A stretch of DNA of 64,000 bases from an uncultured Lachnospiraceae bacterium (GCA_910583605.1 CAJTXN010000008.1:1-64000), one strand, 5' to 3'. Shown: positions 35,622-45,123, counted from the stretch's first letter. Translations and numbers: made by a program. Notes: a model not told the origin generated them from the letters alone.

Positions 35622-37888
35622 TGGATGAAAAGCAGCCGGTTATATTTGGAATCCGCCATCTTTCCCCGGCAGGCGCCTGGCATTTGAGAAAGCTGCTGGA
35701 TGAAGTTATGCCTCAGATTGTTTTAATCGAAGGACCCGGTGATTTTACGGAGGAGTTGTCTTATCTGACCGATAACCATACAAAACCGCCGGTTGCAATT
35801 ATGGCATATACCAATGAAACACCGATTCATACCATACTATATCCGTTTGCCGAATATTCCCCGGAATATCAGGCTGTTTTGTGGGCGCACGAAAATCAAA
35901 AGGAATATCGTTTTATTGACCTGCCTTCCGGTGTGTTTCTGGCTTTATCCCGTGCAGCAGGAAAAGAGGAGAATGTAGGCGAAGAAGGAAGTCTGTCGGT
36001 CTACCGCAGACTGGATGAACTTTCCGGTGAAGATACACATGAAACTTTCTGGGAACGGACAATGGAGCATTTCAGCGAAGGACACGGGTATTGGAACGGA
36101 GCCCGGGAATTCGGGAAAAATCTGCGGGAACTCACAGAGGGAGCAGACAGTGATTATGCAGAAACTCTTGTGCGTGAAGCCTATATGAAACGGCAGATTC
36201 AGGAAGTTATATTTTCCGGTATTCCACCAGAAAAAATTGTGGTAGTAACAGGGGCATATCATGTAGAAGGATTAAAGAGTGATGATCCGGAATTGAGTGA
36301 CGAAGAATTAAAACGGCTTCCTTTTGTGGAAGTGCAGAAAACATTGATGCCCTATTCCTACTACCGTCTTTCCTCACGGGCCGGTTATGGAGCAGGAAAT
36401 AAAGCTCCGGCATATTATAATTTGTTATGGAAAGGTTTTGTAAAAGGAGAAGCGGACTATGCAGCCCGCAGTTATCTGTCAAAACTTGCGTTCTGGCAGC
36501 GCAGAAACGGGAATATGGTTTCTTCCGCAGAGGTTATTGAAGCGGTACGGCTTTCCTTTTCATTAGCGGAGCTTCATGGATATAGGATTCCCGCACTGCG
36601 GGATTTAAGGGATGCCGCCATAACATGTATGGGACATGGAAATTTTGGGGAAATTGCCCAGGCAGTTGCCGATACGGAGATTGGAACGGCCATTGGCAGC
36701 CTTCCCCAGGGAGTCAGCCGTACGTCGATTCAAAATGATTTCTATCGGTTGCTGGAGGAGTTGAATTTAAGGAGATATTGTTCTGTGACGGCAGACGACC
36801 TGCACCTGGATCTTAGGGAAAAACTGACGGTAAAATCTCAGAAGGCAGCATTTTTAGATATGGAGCGGTCATTTTTCCTTCATAGACTGCGTGTACTGGG
36901 AATTTCATTTGTAAATTGGCAGCAGGTGCAGCAGGAAAAGGCAACCTGGGCAGAGCATTGGGTATTGCGCTGGACGCCGGAGGCGGAAATTGAGATAGTG
37001 GAAGCACAGTTAAAAGGAGACACGGTGTTGCAGGCAGCTTCCTTTCAAATGAAAGAAGAGGTAGAGAAAGGAGAGAGCATTGCTGTAATTGCAAAAATTA
37101 TAGAAGAATCCTTTTTATGCGGAATGCCGGATACGGTAAACTATGCCACAGCCGTTCTGCAGAAAATTGCCGTAGAAGCCGGGGCTGTGGAAGAAATTGC
37201 AAAAACGGTGCACAGTCTTTCGGTTGTCATTCAGTACGGAACGATTCGTAAGATTTCCGGTGAAGCGCTGCTTCCGGTTTTGGAACAGCTGTTTCTGCGT
37301 GCCTGTCTGCTTCTGCCGGAAAGCTGTGTTTGTGACGATAATGCTTCCCGTGAAATGATACAGGGGATTCAATTACTGAATGAAGCGGTACTGCATCATG
37401 AATTTCTTTCAGAGGAACGGTGGCTGCAGGTAATGACGGAAATTGCTGACAGGGATGATTTAAATACAAAGATATCCGGTTACGCCGCTGCGATTCTGTT
37501 GGAGCGGGGAAAAATCACAAACGCGGAACTGGAAGTGAAGGTGGAACGACGCCTTTCCAAAGGAATTCCAGCCGATCTGGGAGCCGGATGGTTTGAAGGA
37601 CTTTCCATGAAAAACCGGTATGCGCTGATTACCCGTATGAGTCTGTGGGAGAGTCTGGACCGCTATCTGGATACTTTGGATGACCAGGAATTTAAACGGG
37701 CGCTGCTGTTTTTGCGCCGGGCCTTTGCTGATTTTACGGCAAGGGAAAAAAGTGATATTGCAGAGAATTTGGGTGAACTGTGGCAGTTAAATCCACAGCA
37801 GGTCAGTGAGGCGGTAAACATGCCTGTTACCGCTGAAGCCCGGGAAATGCTGGATGAATTGGAAGATTTTGATTTTGGAGACATTTGA
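35621..37888 (+). CDS. DUF5682 family protein of MoxR-VWA system
   Basis: A 755-residue cytosolic protein. The front reads 'IFGIRHLSPAGAWHLRKLLD' and 'IVLIEGPGDFTEEL', the hallmark of DUF5682, related to TraB/erythromycin-esterase-like folds where the Glu and His can be catalytic ('VVVTGAYHVEGL' near residue 206). Residues about 430-740 are helical repeats. The enzyme activity is not known. Its start overlaps the stop of the MoxR gene, and the VWA gene follows 16 bases after it. Confidence 0.85.
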   Translation: MDEKQPVIFGIRHLSPAGAWHLRKLLDEVMPQIVLIEGPGDFTEELSYLTDNHTKPPVAIMAYTNETPIHTILYPFAEYSPEYQAVLWAHENQKEYRFIDLPSGVFLALSRAAGKEENVGEEGSLSVYRRLDELSGEDTHETFWERTMEHFSEGHGYWNGAREFGKNLRELTEGADSDYAETLVREAYMKRQIQEVIFSGIPPEKIVVVTGAYHVEGLKSDDPELSDEELKRLPFVEVQKTLMPYSYYRLSSRAGYGAGNKAPAYYNLLWKGFVKGEADYAARSYLSKLAFWQRRNGNMVSSAEVIEAVRLSFSLAELHGYRIPALRDLRDAAITCMGHGNFGEIAQAVADTEIGTAIGSLPQGVSRTSIQNDFYRLLEELNLRRYCSVTADDLHLDLREKLTVKSQKAAFLDMERSFFLHRLRVLGISFVNWQQVQQEKATWAEHWVLRWTPEAEIEIVEAQLKGDTVLQAASFQMKEEVEKGESIAVIAKIIEESFLCGMPDTVNYATAVLQKIAVEAGAVEEIAKTVHSLSVVIQYGTIRKISGEALLPVLEQLFLRACLLLPESCVCDDNASREMIQGIQLLNEAVLHHEFLSEERWLQVMTEIADRDDLNTKISGYAAAILLERGKITNAELEVKVERRLSKGIPADLGAGWFEGLSMKNRYALITRMSLWESLDRYLDTLDDQEFKRALLFLRRAFADFTAREKSDIAENLGELWQLNPQQVSEAVNMPVTAEAREMLDELEDFDFGDI

Positions 37889-37904
37889 AAGGTAAAGGAA
37901 AGCT

Positions 37905-39098
37905 ATGAATGAAACGGAACGAATGAAACGCTGGCGTCTGATTCTCGGTGCGGAAAGCAGTGGAAGATTTACTTCCATGAATGGGAATGAGGAACCTGCC
38001 TTATCCGAAGAACAGGATTTAATGGACCAGGCGCTGGCAGCAATTTATAATCGAAGTGAATACGGCGGTTTCGGTTCCGGAAGAGGAGCCGGAAACGGGC
38101 CTTCCAATCCGCAGATTACCCGGTGGCTGGGAGATGTACGCTCTCTGTTTGAAAAAGACCTGGTTACGGTAATACAGGGGGATGCCATGGAGCGGTGCGG
38201 ACTTCGTCAGATGGTTTTTGAACCGGAACTGCTGGAAAATATAGAGCCGGATATCAGTCTGGCATCTACCATTCTTATGCTGAAGGATCAGATTCCCAAA
38301 CGCTCCAAAGAGAGTGTACGTGCATTTATTGCAAAAATCGTGGAGGAAATCAATAAACTGCTGGAAGCGGATATCCGCCGTGCCGTAACGGCCGCGGTCA
38401 ACCGCAGGAATCATTCACCGATACCTTCTGCCGCAGCCATGGATTTTCCGCTGACGATTCGCAGAAATCTGAAAAATTATAATCCGGAGCTTGGCACCAT
38501 TGTACCGGAGCATTTTTACTTTTTTGACCGGACGACCATGGCGGCTTCCAGACAGTGGACCGTTATTCTGGATGTGGACCAGAGCGGTTCCATGGGAGAA
38601 TCCGTGATATATTCTTCGATCATGAGCTGTATTCTTGCAAGTATGGCATCCATACGGACTCATATTGTGGCATTTGATACAAATATTGTAGATTTGACGG
38701 AAAAATGTGAGGACCCGGTGGATTTACTGTTTGGATTCCAGCTGGGCGGCGGAACAAATATAGAGCGTTCCGTGGCATACTGTGAGAAATTTGTGGAGAA
38801 TCCTTCCAAAACCCTGTTTTTTCTGATTACGGATTTAGAGGAAGGGGGCAACCGGGCGGCTTTGCTGCACAGACTCCGGGAATTAAAAGAGTCAGGGGTA
38901 ACCGTTGTGTGCCTGCTTGCCATTGCAGACGGCGGAAAACCCTACTATGATGCACAGATGGCGGAGCGGGTGGCAGGGCTGAAAATTCCCTGTTTTGCAT
39001 GTAATCCGGAAATGCTTCCGTCCCTGCTTGAAAGGGCATTTAAAGGACAGGATTTGAATGCGTTCCGGAAAGAATTTGAAAAGAGGAAAAAATCTTAA
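37905..39098 (+). CDS. VWA-domain protein (CoxE-like) of MoxR-VWA system
   Basis: A 397-residue protein whose C-terminal 200 residues form a von Willebrand A domain with the metal site 'ILDVDQSGSMGESV' near residue 215, a Thr in 'LGGGTNIERSV' and an Asp in 'FLITDLEEGG'. The first 200 residues are helical, as in CoxE-type partners of MoxR ATPases. It has no signal peptide, so it acts in the cytosol. It is the last of five packed genes. Within the system it is the likely partner or adaptor of the ATPase. Confidence 0.92.
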   Translation: MNETERMKRWRLILGAESSGRFTSMNGNEEPALSEEQDLMDQALAAIYNRSEYGGFGSGRGAGNGPSNPQITRWLGDVRSLFEKDLVTVIQGDAMERCGLRQMVFEPELLENIEPDISLASTILMLKDQIPKRSKESVRAFIAKIVEEINKLLEADIRRAVTAAVNRRNHSPIPSAAAMDFPLTIRRNLKNYNPELGTIVPEHFYFFDRTTMAASRQWTVILDVDQSGSMGESVIYSSIMSCILASMASIRTHIVAFDTNIVDLTEKCEDPVDLLFGFQLGGGTNIERSVAYCEKFVENPSKTLFFLITDLEEGGNRAALLHRLRELKESGVTVVCLLAIADGGKPYYDAQMAERVAGLKIPCFACNPEMLPSLLERAFKGQDLNAFRKEFEKRKKS

Positions 39099-39238
39099 AA
39101 AACTTTTAACATGGAGACCGGCCGGCAAAAATTTCAATGATAAAAATGTAGATGAACTATATTTGATAGAAATAAGAGTGTAATTGTGGTATTCTATTAA
39201 AAATATATAAATTAGAACTGCTAAATGGAGGTAACAGC

Positions 39239-40057
39239 ATGTTGTTAAATGAAATTTCTTTTGAAGCGGGTTCTTTGGAGACAATGATTGAAAGGCTTTT
39301 TAAAACAATGAACTCCATTGATAAACAGTGGTCAGAAAAAGTTGAGCCGGCATCGCAAAAACAAATCCGTGCCTTGGAAGAAATATCCGGCTTGAAACAA
39401 CATGGAAAAAGTATTCCATATGCTTACTTATTGTTTTTAGAGGAAATGGGACAAAATGACAATGGATTGTTGGAGCAGGTATGGGATGGGTATACAGAAG
39501 TCAATATTGACAGCGTATTAAGGGACTATCTCCGTTACATAGATAGCTTTGATATTGATATGAATGAATATATGATGTTTTCTACACATTGGTCAGATAG
39601 TGTGTTGTTTTTGAAACTGACAGAGGGAGAAAATCCGCCTGTCTATAGATTTGATGGACAATTGTTCTCGGGTTCGTTTGAAAACTACTTGTTTCAAATG
39701 GCATTCCGGAAAATGCAAGATACACAGTATTTATATCAGATTGAATTTGCGGCTTCCCAAAAGAAATTTCGTGAGATTTTATCCGAAAAGTCAGTGCAAA
39801 GTATTCAATGGACAACGCAAATGGAGTTGATAGAGTATTTATTGGAGCCATATCAATTACAAAAGACATGGTTTAGTGATGAAATACATTTCTGTGGCGT
39901 TTCATCGGAATATATTATACACGTGGATTTGAATTGGGCGCTTAATATTACAGTTTCCAGTGATGATCATAGCGCTCTTCAAAAAATGAACAAAAGTCTG
40001 GCCCGTTTGTTTGGAATTCAGTCGAAACGTTATAAGAGACTTAACAATGCGAAGTAA
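39239..40057 (+). CDS. SMI1/KNR4 (SUKH)-like protein
   Basis: A 272-residue soluble protein. 'ASQKQIRALEEISGLKQHGK' then 'SIPYAYLLFLEEMGQNDNGL' near residues 38-78 fits the start of SUKH-type immunity proteins, with the later 'PPVYRFDGQLFSGSFENYL' as the final strands. The C-terminal 110 residues are a further unassigned region. SUKH proteins often give immunity to toxins. No toxin lies next to it. TGGAGG precedes the ATG, and it is not part of the five-gene operon upstream. Confidence 0.7.
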   Translation: MLLNEISFEAGSLETMIERLFKTMNSIDKQWSEKVEPASQKQIRALEEISGLKQHGKSIPYAYLLFLEEMGQNDNGLLEQVWDGYTEVNIDSVLRDYLRYIDSFDIDMNEYMMFSTHWSDSVLFLKLTEGENPPVYRFDGQLFSGSFENYLFQMAFRKMQDTQYLYQIEFAASQKKFREILSEKSVQSIQWTTQMELIEYLLEPYQLQKTWFSDEIHFCGVSSEYIIHVDLNWALNITVSSDDHSALQKMNKSLARLFGIQSKRYKRLNNAK

Positions 40058-40257
40058 AGGGATTCCAATAAATTCTGTAATCGTATGTAAATATATACAT
40101 AATTTTATATGTTTAATACATCGGGAACACTTTTCCGAAAAGGAAGTCTAACAAGCAGACTGGAATTATTTGAAAAGGTTAATCTTCTTTTATAGGAATC
40201 AGCAGAATTACAAATGAGGCAAATGAATGTCAATAACAGCCAATGATTTTAAACTAT

Positions 40258-40350
40258 ATGAAAGAACATAATGTGAAACTCGGGGAGGAAGTAAGTTATT
40301 ACCTGAATAAGGATATCCATCTGTTCCATACAGACAGTGGAGATGAGTGA
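40258..40350 (+). pseudogene. Remnant resembling the C-terminal TOBE part of an ABC transporter ATPase
   Basis: A 30-codon frame 'MKEHNVKLGEEVSYYLNKDI' continuing 'HLFHTDSGDE' looks like the end of a sugar or polyamine ABC ATPase, where the TOBE domain ends G..V...L....IHLFD..TG. No ribosome site or upstream partner is present. The rest of the 40058-40363 gap shows no gene. Confidence 0.35.
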
Positions 40351-40363
40351 AACATTATTATGT

Positions 40364-40696
40364 TTATACATTCAACTGTCGCAATATTTCGTCAATATTC
40401 CGTCTGCTATAAACAATCCGTAAAACGAAAATCATTTTTTGGGTAAAGTTCGGCAGATAGTACATGATATAATTTCCTATCAGTTTTTTTCTGACTTCCG
40501 TATTTGGCACAAATTCATTGACGACTGGGGCGCCACTCTCTGGGAAAGACCGTGATTCCTCAATAGTTTCCTGTAATTTGTCCAAAAAATCTGACGCAGC
40601 CGTTGGATTTGACAATTCTGCAGCAATATATCCTACAATATCATCTAAATCGGCAACTGCTTTTTGCGTCAGGTGGTATCCCCATTTAGATTCCAT
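40364..40696 (-). CDS. ParE/RelE-family toxin
   Basis: A 110-residue toxin of the ParE/RelE fold: 'YHLTQKAVADLDDIVGYIAA' at the start, 'ASDFLDKLQETIEESRSFPE' in the second helix, and the strand run 'KLIGNYIMYYLPN' and 'IFVLRIVYSRRNIDEIL' at the end. ParE relatives act on DNA gyrase, RelE relatives on mRNA; the sequence does not decide. It overlaps the antitoxin gene by 11 bases, with the antitoxin first. Confidence 0.93.
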   Translation of the reverse strand: MESKWGYHLTQKAVADLDDIVGYIAAELSNPTAASDFLDKLQETIEESRSFPESGAPVVNEFVPNTEVRKKLIGNYIMYYLPNFTQKMIFVLRIVYSRRNIDEILRQLNV

Positions 40697-40943
40697 ACTT
40701 TCTCCTTATATCACTGATTGATTTCTCACCCTCTACAGTCCGTCCGGCTTTTACATCATCCAGACCTTCCATAATTTTTTTTGCTTCGTACATTTTCTGC
40801 ATGGTCCGCTCATAATACTCGATGTCCATGACAACGAGGCGCCCATAACCGTTTTTTGTTACATAAACCGGTCCGTTTTCTTCGGCACAGCGCCGTTCCA
40901 CTTCAACCGTATTTTTTAAATCCCGCATAGGAATAATCTGCAT
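40686..40943 (-). CDS. Phd/YefM-family antitoxin
   Basis: An 85-residue antitoxin. The front 'MQIIPMRDLKNTVEVERRCA' and 'GPVYVTKNGYGRLVVMDIEY' is the Phd/YefM DNA-binding fold; the C-terminus is charged and should wrap the toxin. GAAAGGGGGC lies before the ATG on the minus strand. It is first in the operon and would repress it with the toxin. Confidence 0.93.
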   Translation of the reverse strand: MQIIPMRDLKNTVEVERRCAEENGPVYVTKNGYGRLVVMDIEYYERTMQKMYEAKKIMEGLDDVKAGRTVEGEKSISDIRRKYGI

Positions 40944-41225
40944 AAAAACTGCCCCCTTTCTTGTACCTATATTTTATGCTATATTTAGCCACAAGTCAAG
41001 GAGGTGGAGGATATTGTAATTCTCAAATAGTGGTAAAATGTAGCAAAGTCTTTTTGAGTAGAAAAAATTTTCAAATAATTTACATTTTCTACGCAAAAAA
41101 CTCTTAACATGGAGATATGATAGTTTTGGTCATCCGAACCCTTCCGCCTCTGCTGCGTATTGAGCCAAAACGATTCCTGACGGTCACTTATTCACGCAAA
41201 GCTGTGTATATGCAGCCGATAAACA
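40944..41225 (+). other. Intergenic region without an identified gene
   Basis: No convincing coding frame lies here. A plus-strand frame from 41117 to 41335 overlaps the hairpin region and has low-complexity, non-protein-like composition. The part from 41117 is richer in G and C than its flanks, which suggests a structured RNA or mobile remnant rather than a gene. Confidence 0.4.
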
Positions 41226-41274
41226 GCAGTGAATCCTGTGGAGCAGTCCCCCGGGCTTCCACAGGATTTACTGC
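41226..41274. repeat. 17-bp inverted repeat in GC-richer patch
   Basis: GCAGTGAATCCTGTGGA (41226-41242) pairs with TCCACAGGATTTACTGC (41258-41274), with one position a G-T wobble, around the 15-base loop GCAGTCCCCCGGGCT. No U tract follows, so it is not an ordinary terminator. It may be part of a structured transcript or a mobile repeat. Confidence 0.6.
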
Positions 41275-41440
41275 GTCCCTCAGCCATAACCCCAATCTGT
41301 CCCCTTCTCTTCGTAATAAAAAATTAATAGATTAATTGTTTCTTGTATGCTATAATTAGAAAGCGAGCCTGTAATGGGCTGCTTTGTGTACAAAAAAATA
41401 GAATATCATGTTTTATTTCTATTAAAAATGAGGTGCCATT

Positions 41441-41893
41441 ATGCTGAATGAAGAAAAAATCAGGCTGATGACAAAGCTTGCATTGTATGAGGAAAAGAAC
41501 GGAAAAAAGGCGTTATCAGCAAATAAGTATTTTAGAAACGATTACATAAGCATAAATATGATTAATACGGTTTTAACGGTTTCCTTTGCATATCTGCTGG
41601 GGCTGGTACTCTGGGTGGTTTATAAAGTGGATTACTTTATGCGGGAGATTACCAATATTGACCTGATTGCTTTGGGAAAACAGGTGTTGATCATATATGT
41701 GATTGTTCTGATCATTTTTTTGTTTATTTCATATGTGGTATATTCGGTCCGGTACCGGAATATGAAAACAGAAAACAGGGTATATGCAGACAATCTGAAA
41801 GAGTTATATTTAATGTATAAGCGGGAAGAAAAATATAAAAACGAATATCGGCCGGGAGGAGACAACTCAGATGATGAAAATTTTGGTTTTTAA
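41441..41893 (+). CDS. Small membrane protein upstream of the cda operon
   Basis: A 150-residue protein with two membrane helices (about residues 37-60 and 80-105), a charged N-terminus and a hydrophilic C-terminal tail. No family is recognised. It starts after GAGGTG and overlaps the start of the next membrane protein by 23 bases, so it is translationally linked to it. A TATAAT box near 41351 may drive the operon that leads into cdaA. Its position suggests a role in cell-envelope work or osmotic control, but that is inference. Confidence 0.65.
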   Translation: MLNEEKIRLMTKLALYEEKNGKKALSANKYFRNDYISINMINTVLTVSFAYLLGLVLWVVYKVDYFMREITNIDLIALGKQVLIIYVIVLIIFLFISYVVYSVRYRNMKTENRVYADNLKELYLMYKREEKYKNEYRPGGDNSDDENFGF

Positions 41894-42815
41894 GGAAAAG
41901 TTAAAAAAAATATACAGCACACATTCGTTGTACATAATACCGGCAATCCGTTTTTTGGCAGTACTTACTTCACTTCTGGTTATCAATTCCAACATAGGAT
42001 TTATGAGTAAACTGAACCATCCGGCTGCAGCGATTTTTATTGCGGCTGTATGTTCTTTTATTCCTACGGGGATAACAGTCTTAATCCTGTCGGCTTTAAT
42101 TCTGCTTAATCTGTATTCGCTGGCAGTAGAGCTGGCGGCGGTGGTGCTGATTCTGATGCTGGTGATGTTTATCCTGTACTACAGATTCACACCAAAGGAC
42201 AGCTATGTACTGATTTTGGTACCGGTTTTATTTTTCTTAAAGATACCATATGTGATTCCGTTAATTGTGGGCATAATATTAACACCGGTATCTGTGGTAT
42301 CTGTATCATTTGGTACAATCTTATATTATATAATGAAATATACCAAAGAAAATGCAGCATTAATTGCCAATTCTTCTGCGGATGCAGGATTGACCAGAAT
42401 AGAAAATCTTTTAAATGATATTATTAAGAATAAAGAAATGATGCTGATGATTGTGGTTTTTTCGCTGGTGCTCATTATGGTATATGTGATCAAACGCCTG
42501 TCCATTGACCATGCGCCTGTCATTGCCATCGTTTCAGGAGGATTAACGGAACTGGTTGCCATTATCTGTGCTACTTTCATTATGGATATCAAGAGCGAGC
42601 CGGTATGGATGATCGCGGTGCTTGCGGTTTTATGTACGGGTATCGTATATCTGCTTAATATATTTATTCTGGCAGTTGATTACAGCCGGACAGAGTATAC
42701 ACAGTTTGAGGATGATGAATACTATTATTATGTAAAGGCTGTACCAAAGATTAAGGTGACTGCACCGGAGGTTAAGGTAAAACATATAAATGTACAGAAA
42801 GTAAAACGGAGATAA
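41871..42815 (+). CDS. Polytopic membrane protein upstream of cdaA
   Basis: A 314-residue protein with about eight membrane helices between residues 20 and 265, and a C-terminal tail with 'FEDDEYYYYVKAVPKIKVT', a tyrosine-rich acidic patch followed by basic residues. No catalytic motif is seen, and no known transporter signature. GGGAGGAG precedes the ATG. It sits 33 bases before cdaA in the same direction. The tail may bind a partner at the membrane. The function is unknown. Confidence 0.7.
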   Translation: MMKILVFKEKLKKIYSTHSLYIIPAIRFLAVLTSLLVINSNIGFMSKLNHPAAAIFIAAVCSFIPTGITVLILSALILLNLYSLAVELAAVVLILMLVMFILYYRFTPKDSYVLILVPVLFFLKIPYVIPLIVGIILTPVSVVSVSFGTILYYIMKYTKENAALIANSSADAGLTRIENLLNDIIKNKEMMLMIVVFSLVLIMVYVIKRLSIDHAPVIAIVSGGLTELVAIICATFIMDIKSEPVWMIAVLAVLCTGIVYLLNIFILAVDYSRTEYTQFEDDEYYYYVKAVPKIKVTAPEVKVKHINVQKVKRR

Positions 42816-42848
42816 CAGGAAAAGAAATAAATCAGAAAGGAGAAAGGC

Positions 42849-43769
42849 ATGCAGGTATTTATACAAAATATTATCACATTTCTTGAGCAATACCTTACGA
42901 TACCTAAATTTTCAGGTACGGATGCAGTGGAAATACTGATAATCGCATTTTTGGTGTATGAAATTATGCTTTGGATTAAAAATACGAGAGCATGGATGTT
43001 GTTTAAAGGCATTATAATCTTACTTGCATTCGTTCTTCTTGCGACGATTTTTAATCTTACCACGATTCTGTGGATTGCGGATAAAACGTTCAATGTGGGC
43101 GTAATAGCTGCGATCGTGGTATTTCAGCCGGAACTGAGAAGAGCTTTGGAACAGCTTGGCCGGAAAAATTTTCTGAACAGCATTTTAAACTTTGACGAAT
43201 CCAAGAATACCAACGAACGTTTCAGTGACAGAACCGTAAATGAACTGGTAAAGGCTACATTTGAACTGGCAAAACATAAAACGGGAGCATTGATGGTCAT
43301 AGAGCGGGAAGTCAGGCTGGCAGAATATGAGAGAACGGGAATCGACCTGGATGCGGAAATCAGCAATCAGCTATTGATTAATATATTTGAACATAATACA
43401 CCGCTTCACGACGGAGCCATTATTATCCGGGGGAACCGGATAACTTCGGCAACCTGTTATCTGCCCTTATCGGATAATATGGAACTGGGGAAGGAACTTG
43501 GAACCAGACACAGGGCCGGAGTGGGAGTCAGTGAGGTTACGGACAGTCTTACGATTATCGTATCGGAAGAAACAGGAAAGGTATCTCTGGCACTGGGCGG
43601 AAAACTGATTCGAAGCGTGGACGGAGATGAACTGAGAGCCAGACTGATTGAGATACAGAATAAATCCTTTGATACCAAGAGATTCAAGATATGGAAGGGT
43701 AGAAGACATATTCCTTCTGCAAACGGTAAGGAGGCGAAATCATCAAATGAAAAAAACGCTGACAAATAA
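42849..43769 (+). CDS. cdaA: Diadenylate cyclase CdaA
   Basis: A 306-residue membrane enzyme that makes cyclic di-AMP from two ATP. Three membrane helices occupy about residues 25-95, then the DisA_N domain with 'NTPLHDGAIIIRGNR' (DGA motif, near residue 186) and 'LGTRHRAGVGVSE' (RHR motif, near 219). Length and layout match CdaA/DacA. AAGGAG lies before the ATG. It overlaps cdaR by 23 bases, and glmM lies downstream, the conserved trio that ties c-di-AMP to cell wall precursor synthesis. Confidence 0.97.
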   Translation: MQVFIQNIITFLEQYLTIPKFSGTDAVEILIIAFLVYEIMLWIKNTRAWMLFKGIIILLAFVLLATIFNLTTILWIADKTFNVGVIAAIVVFQPELRRALEQLGRKNFLNSILNFDESKNTNERFSDRTVNELVKATFELAKHKTGALMVIEREVRLAEYERTGIDLDAEISNQLLINIFEHNTPLHDGAIIIRGNRITSATCYLPLSDNMELGKELGTRHRAGVGVSEVTDSLTIIVSEETGKVSLALGGKLIRSVDGDELRARLIEIQNKSFDTKRFKIWKGRRHIPSANGKEAKSSNEKNADK

Positions 43770-45111
43770 TATAGCATTAAAGCTGATTTCACTGTTTTTT
43801 GCGGCGATATTCTGGATTGTTGTGGTAAATGTAGATGATCCGGAAGTAACAAGATCGATTTCGGGAATACCGGTCATTGTTCTGGATGAAGGTGTGATTA
43901 CCAATCAGAACCAGGTATATGAAATTGCTTCCGGGGATATGGTGTCTATTACCGTTACGGGACCCCGTTCCCAGGTGGATAAGATGACAAGGGATGATTT
44001 TCTGGCAGAGGCACCGTTCAGTGAGAAGTCAAATGTAGATGCGGTTCCGATTTATGTTTCGTTCCGTAATTCAAAATATGAAAAGACCTGTGAGATCAAT
44101 CAGAAAACCAGAACAATGAAACTTCAGGTGGAAAACATTGTATCAAAATCCTATGAAATAAATATTAATAAAACAGGAAATGAAATGGCAGGTTATATGA
44201 TTGGAAAAGAGTCGTTGTCACCGTCAACGGTTACGGTTACGGCACCGGAATCCATAATTGATATTATCAGTAAGGTTCAGGTGAATTTAGATGTATCAGG
44301 TCATACCGAAAGTTTCAGTGAAGAACTGGCAATTATGTATTATACGGAGACCGGCTCAATGATTGCCATGAATGATCATGTAAATGTCAGTACAAAAACA
44401 ACAAATGTAAGCGTACAGATGTACTCTATTAAAGAAGTTCCGCTGAAGTTCGGCAGTACCGGAACTGTTGCAGACGGTTATGAACTGGTGGAAATTACAA
44501 GTAATAAACAGACTGTAAAAATTGCGGGAACTGCAGTGAATCAGATTGACAGCATTGAATTGCCGGATGAACTGATCAATATTTCCGGTGCAACCCAGAA
44601 TGTAGTGGTAAATATTGATGTGGCGGCACAGCTTCCAAGCGGTACGACTCTGGTGGATGAGGAAAACGGTTCGGTTGTCACGGTAACCGCAAAGATTGAA
44701 CAGTTAGTCCGTCATACCTATAATCTTCCGATCAGTGAGATAGATATGCATAATCTGTCCGAAGACCTGAATGCGGAATTTCTGGAGCAGAGTATCAGCT
44801 TCCGGCTTACGGGACGTCAGTCAGTGCATGATGCCTTTAATATGGGGGATTTAAATGCATATGTGGATCTGAGAAATGCCAGAGAGGGAATCAATGAAGT
44901 GATTGTAAGGATGACCGTGCCGGAAGGACTGAAACTCAGTTCGGAAGTGAGAGCAAATGTTCAGGTAACCGCTATTCAAGAGGAAACAACCAGTATGCCG
45001 GAGCCGGCTACGGATCCGGAAGCCGGCACAACGGAAACCACCGCACCGTTAAATGAGACAAAAGACAATAGCAGGGAACCGGAAGGTGAAAGTTCGAAAA
45101 ACGAAGAATAG
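43747..45111 (+). CDS. cdaR: CdaA regulator CdaR (YbbR repeats)
   Basis: A 454-residue extracellular regulator anchored by one N-terminal helix ('LISLFFAAIFWIVVVN'). Four YbbR domains follow, at about residues 45-130, 135-225, 230-315 and 320-405. The C-terminus is a low-complexity Thr/Pro/Glu tail ('EPATDPEAGTTETTAP'). It binds CdaA across the membrane and adjusts c-di-AMP output. The start at 43747 gives the standard short cytosolic lead; an upstream frame from 43648 overlaps cdaA deeply and is unlikely. Confidence 0.94.
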   Translation: MKKTLTNNIALKLISLFFAAIFWIVVVNVDDPEVTRSISGIPVIVLDEGVITNQNQVYEIASGDMVSITVTGPRSQVDKMTRDDFLAEAPFSEKSNVDAVPIYVSFRNSKYEKTCEINQKTRTMKLQVENIVSKSYEININKTGNEMAGYMIGKESLSPSTVTVTAPESIIDIISKVQVNLDVSGHTESFSEELAIMYYTETGSMIAMNDHVNVSTKTTNVSVQMYSIKEVPLKFGSTGTVADGYELVEITSNKQTVKIAGTAVNQIDSIELPDELINISGATQNVVVNIDVAAQLPSGTTLVDEENGSVVTVTAKIEQLVRHTYNLPISEIDMHNLSEDLNAEFLEQSISFRLTGRQSVHDAFNMGDLNAYVDLRNAREGINEVIVRMTVPEGLKLSSEVRANVQVTAIQEETTSMPEPATDPEAGTTETTAPLNETKDNSREPEGESSKNEE

Positions 45112-45123
45112 AAGGTGTGAAGA

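Noticed and set aside
41117..41335. Plus-strand frame of 72 residues before the cda operon
   Set aside because: No ribosome site, composition unlike protein, and it runs through the hairpin at 41226-41274.
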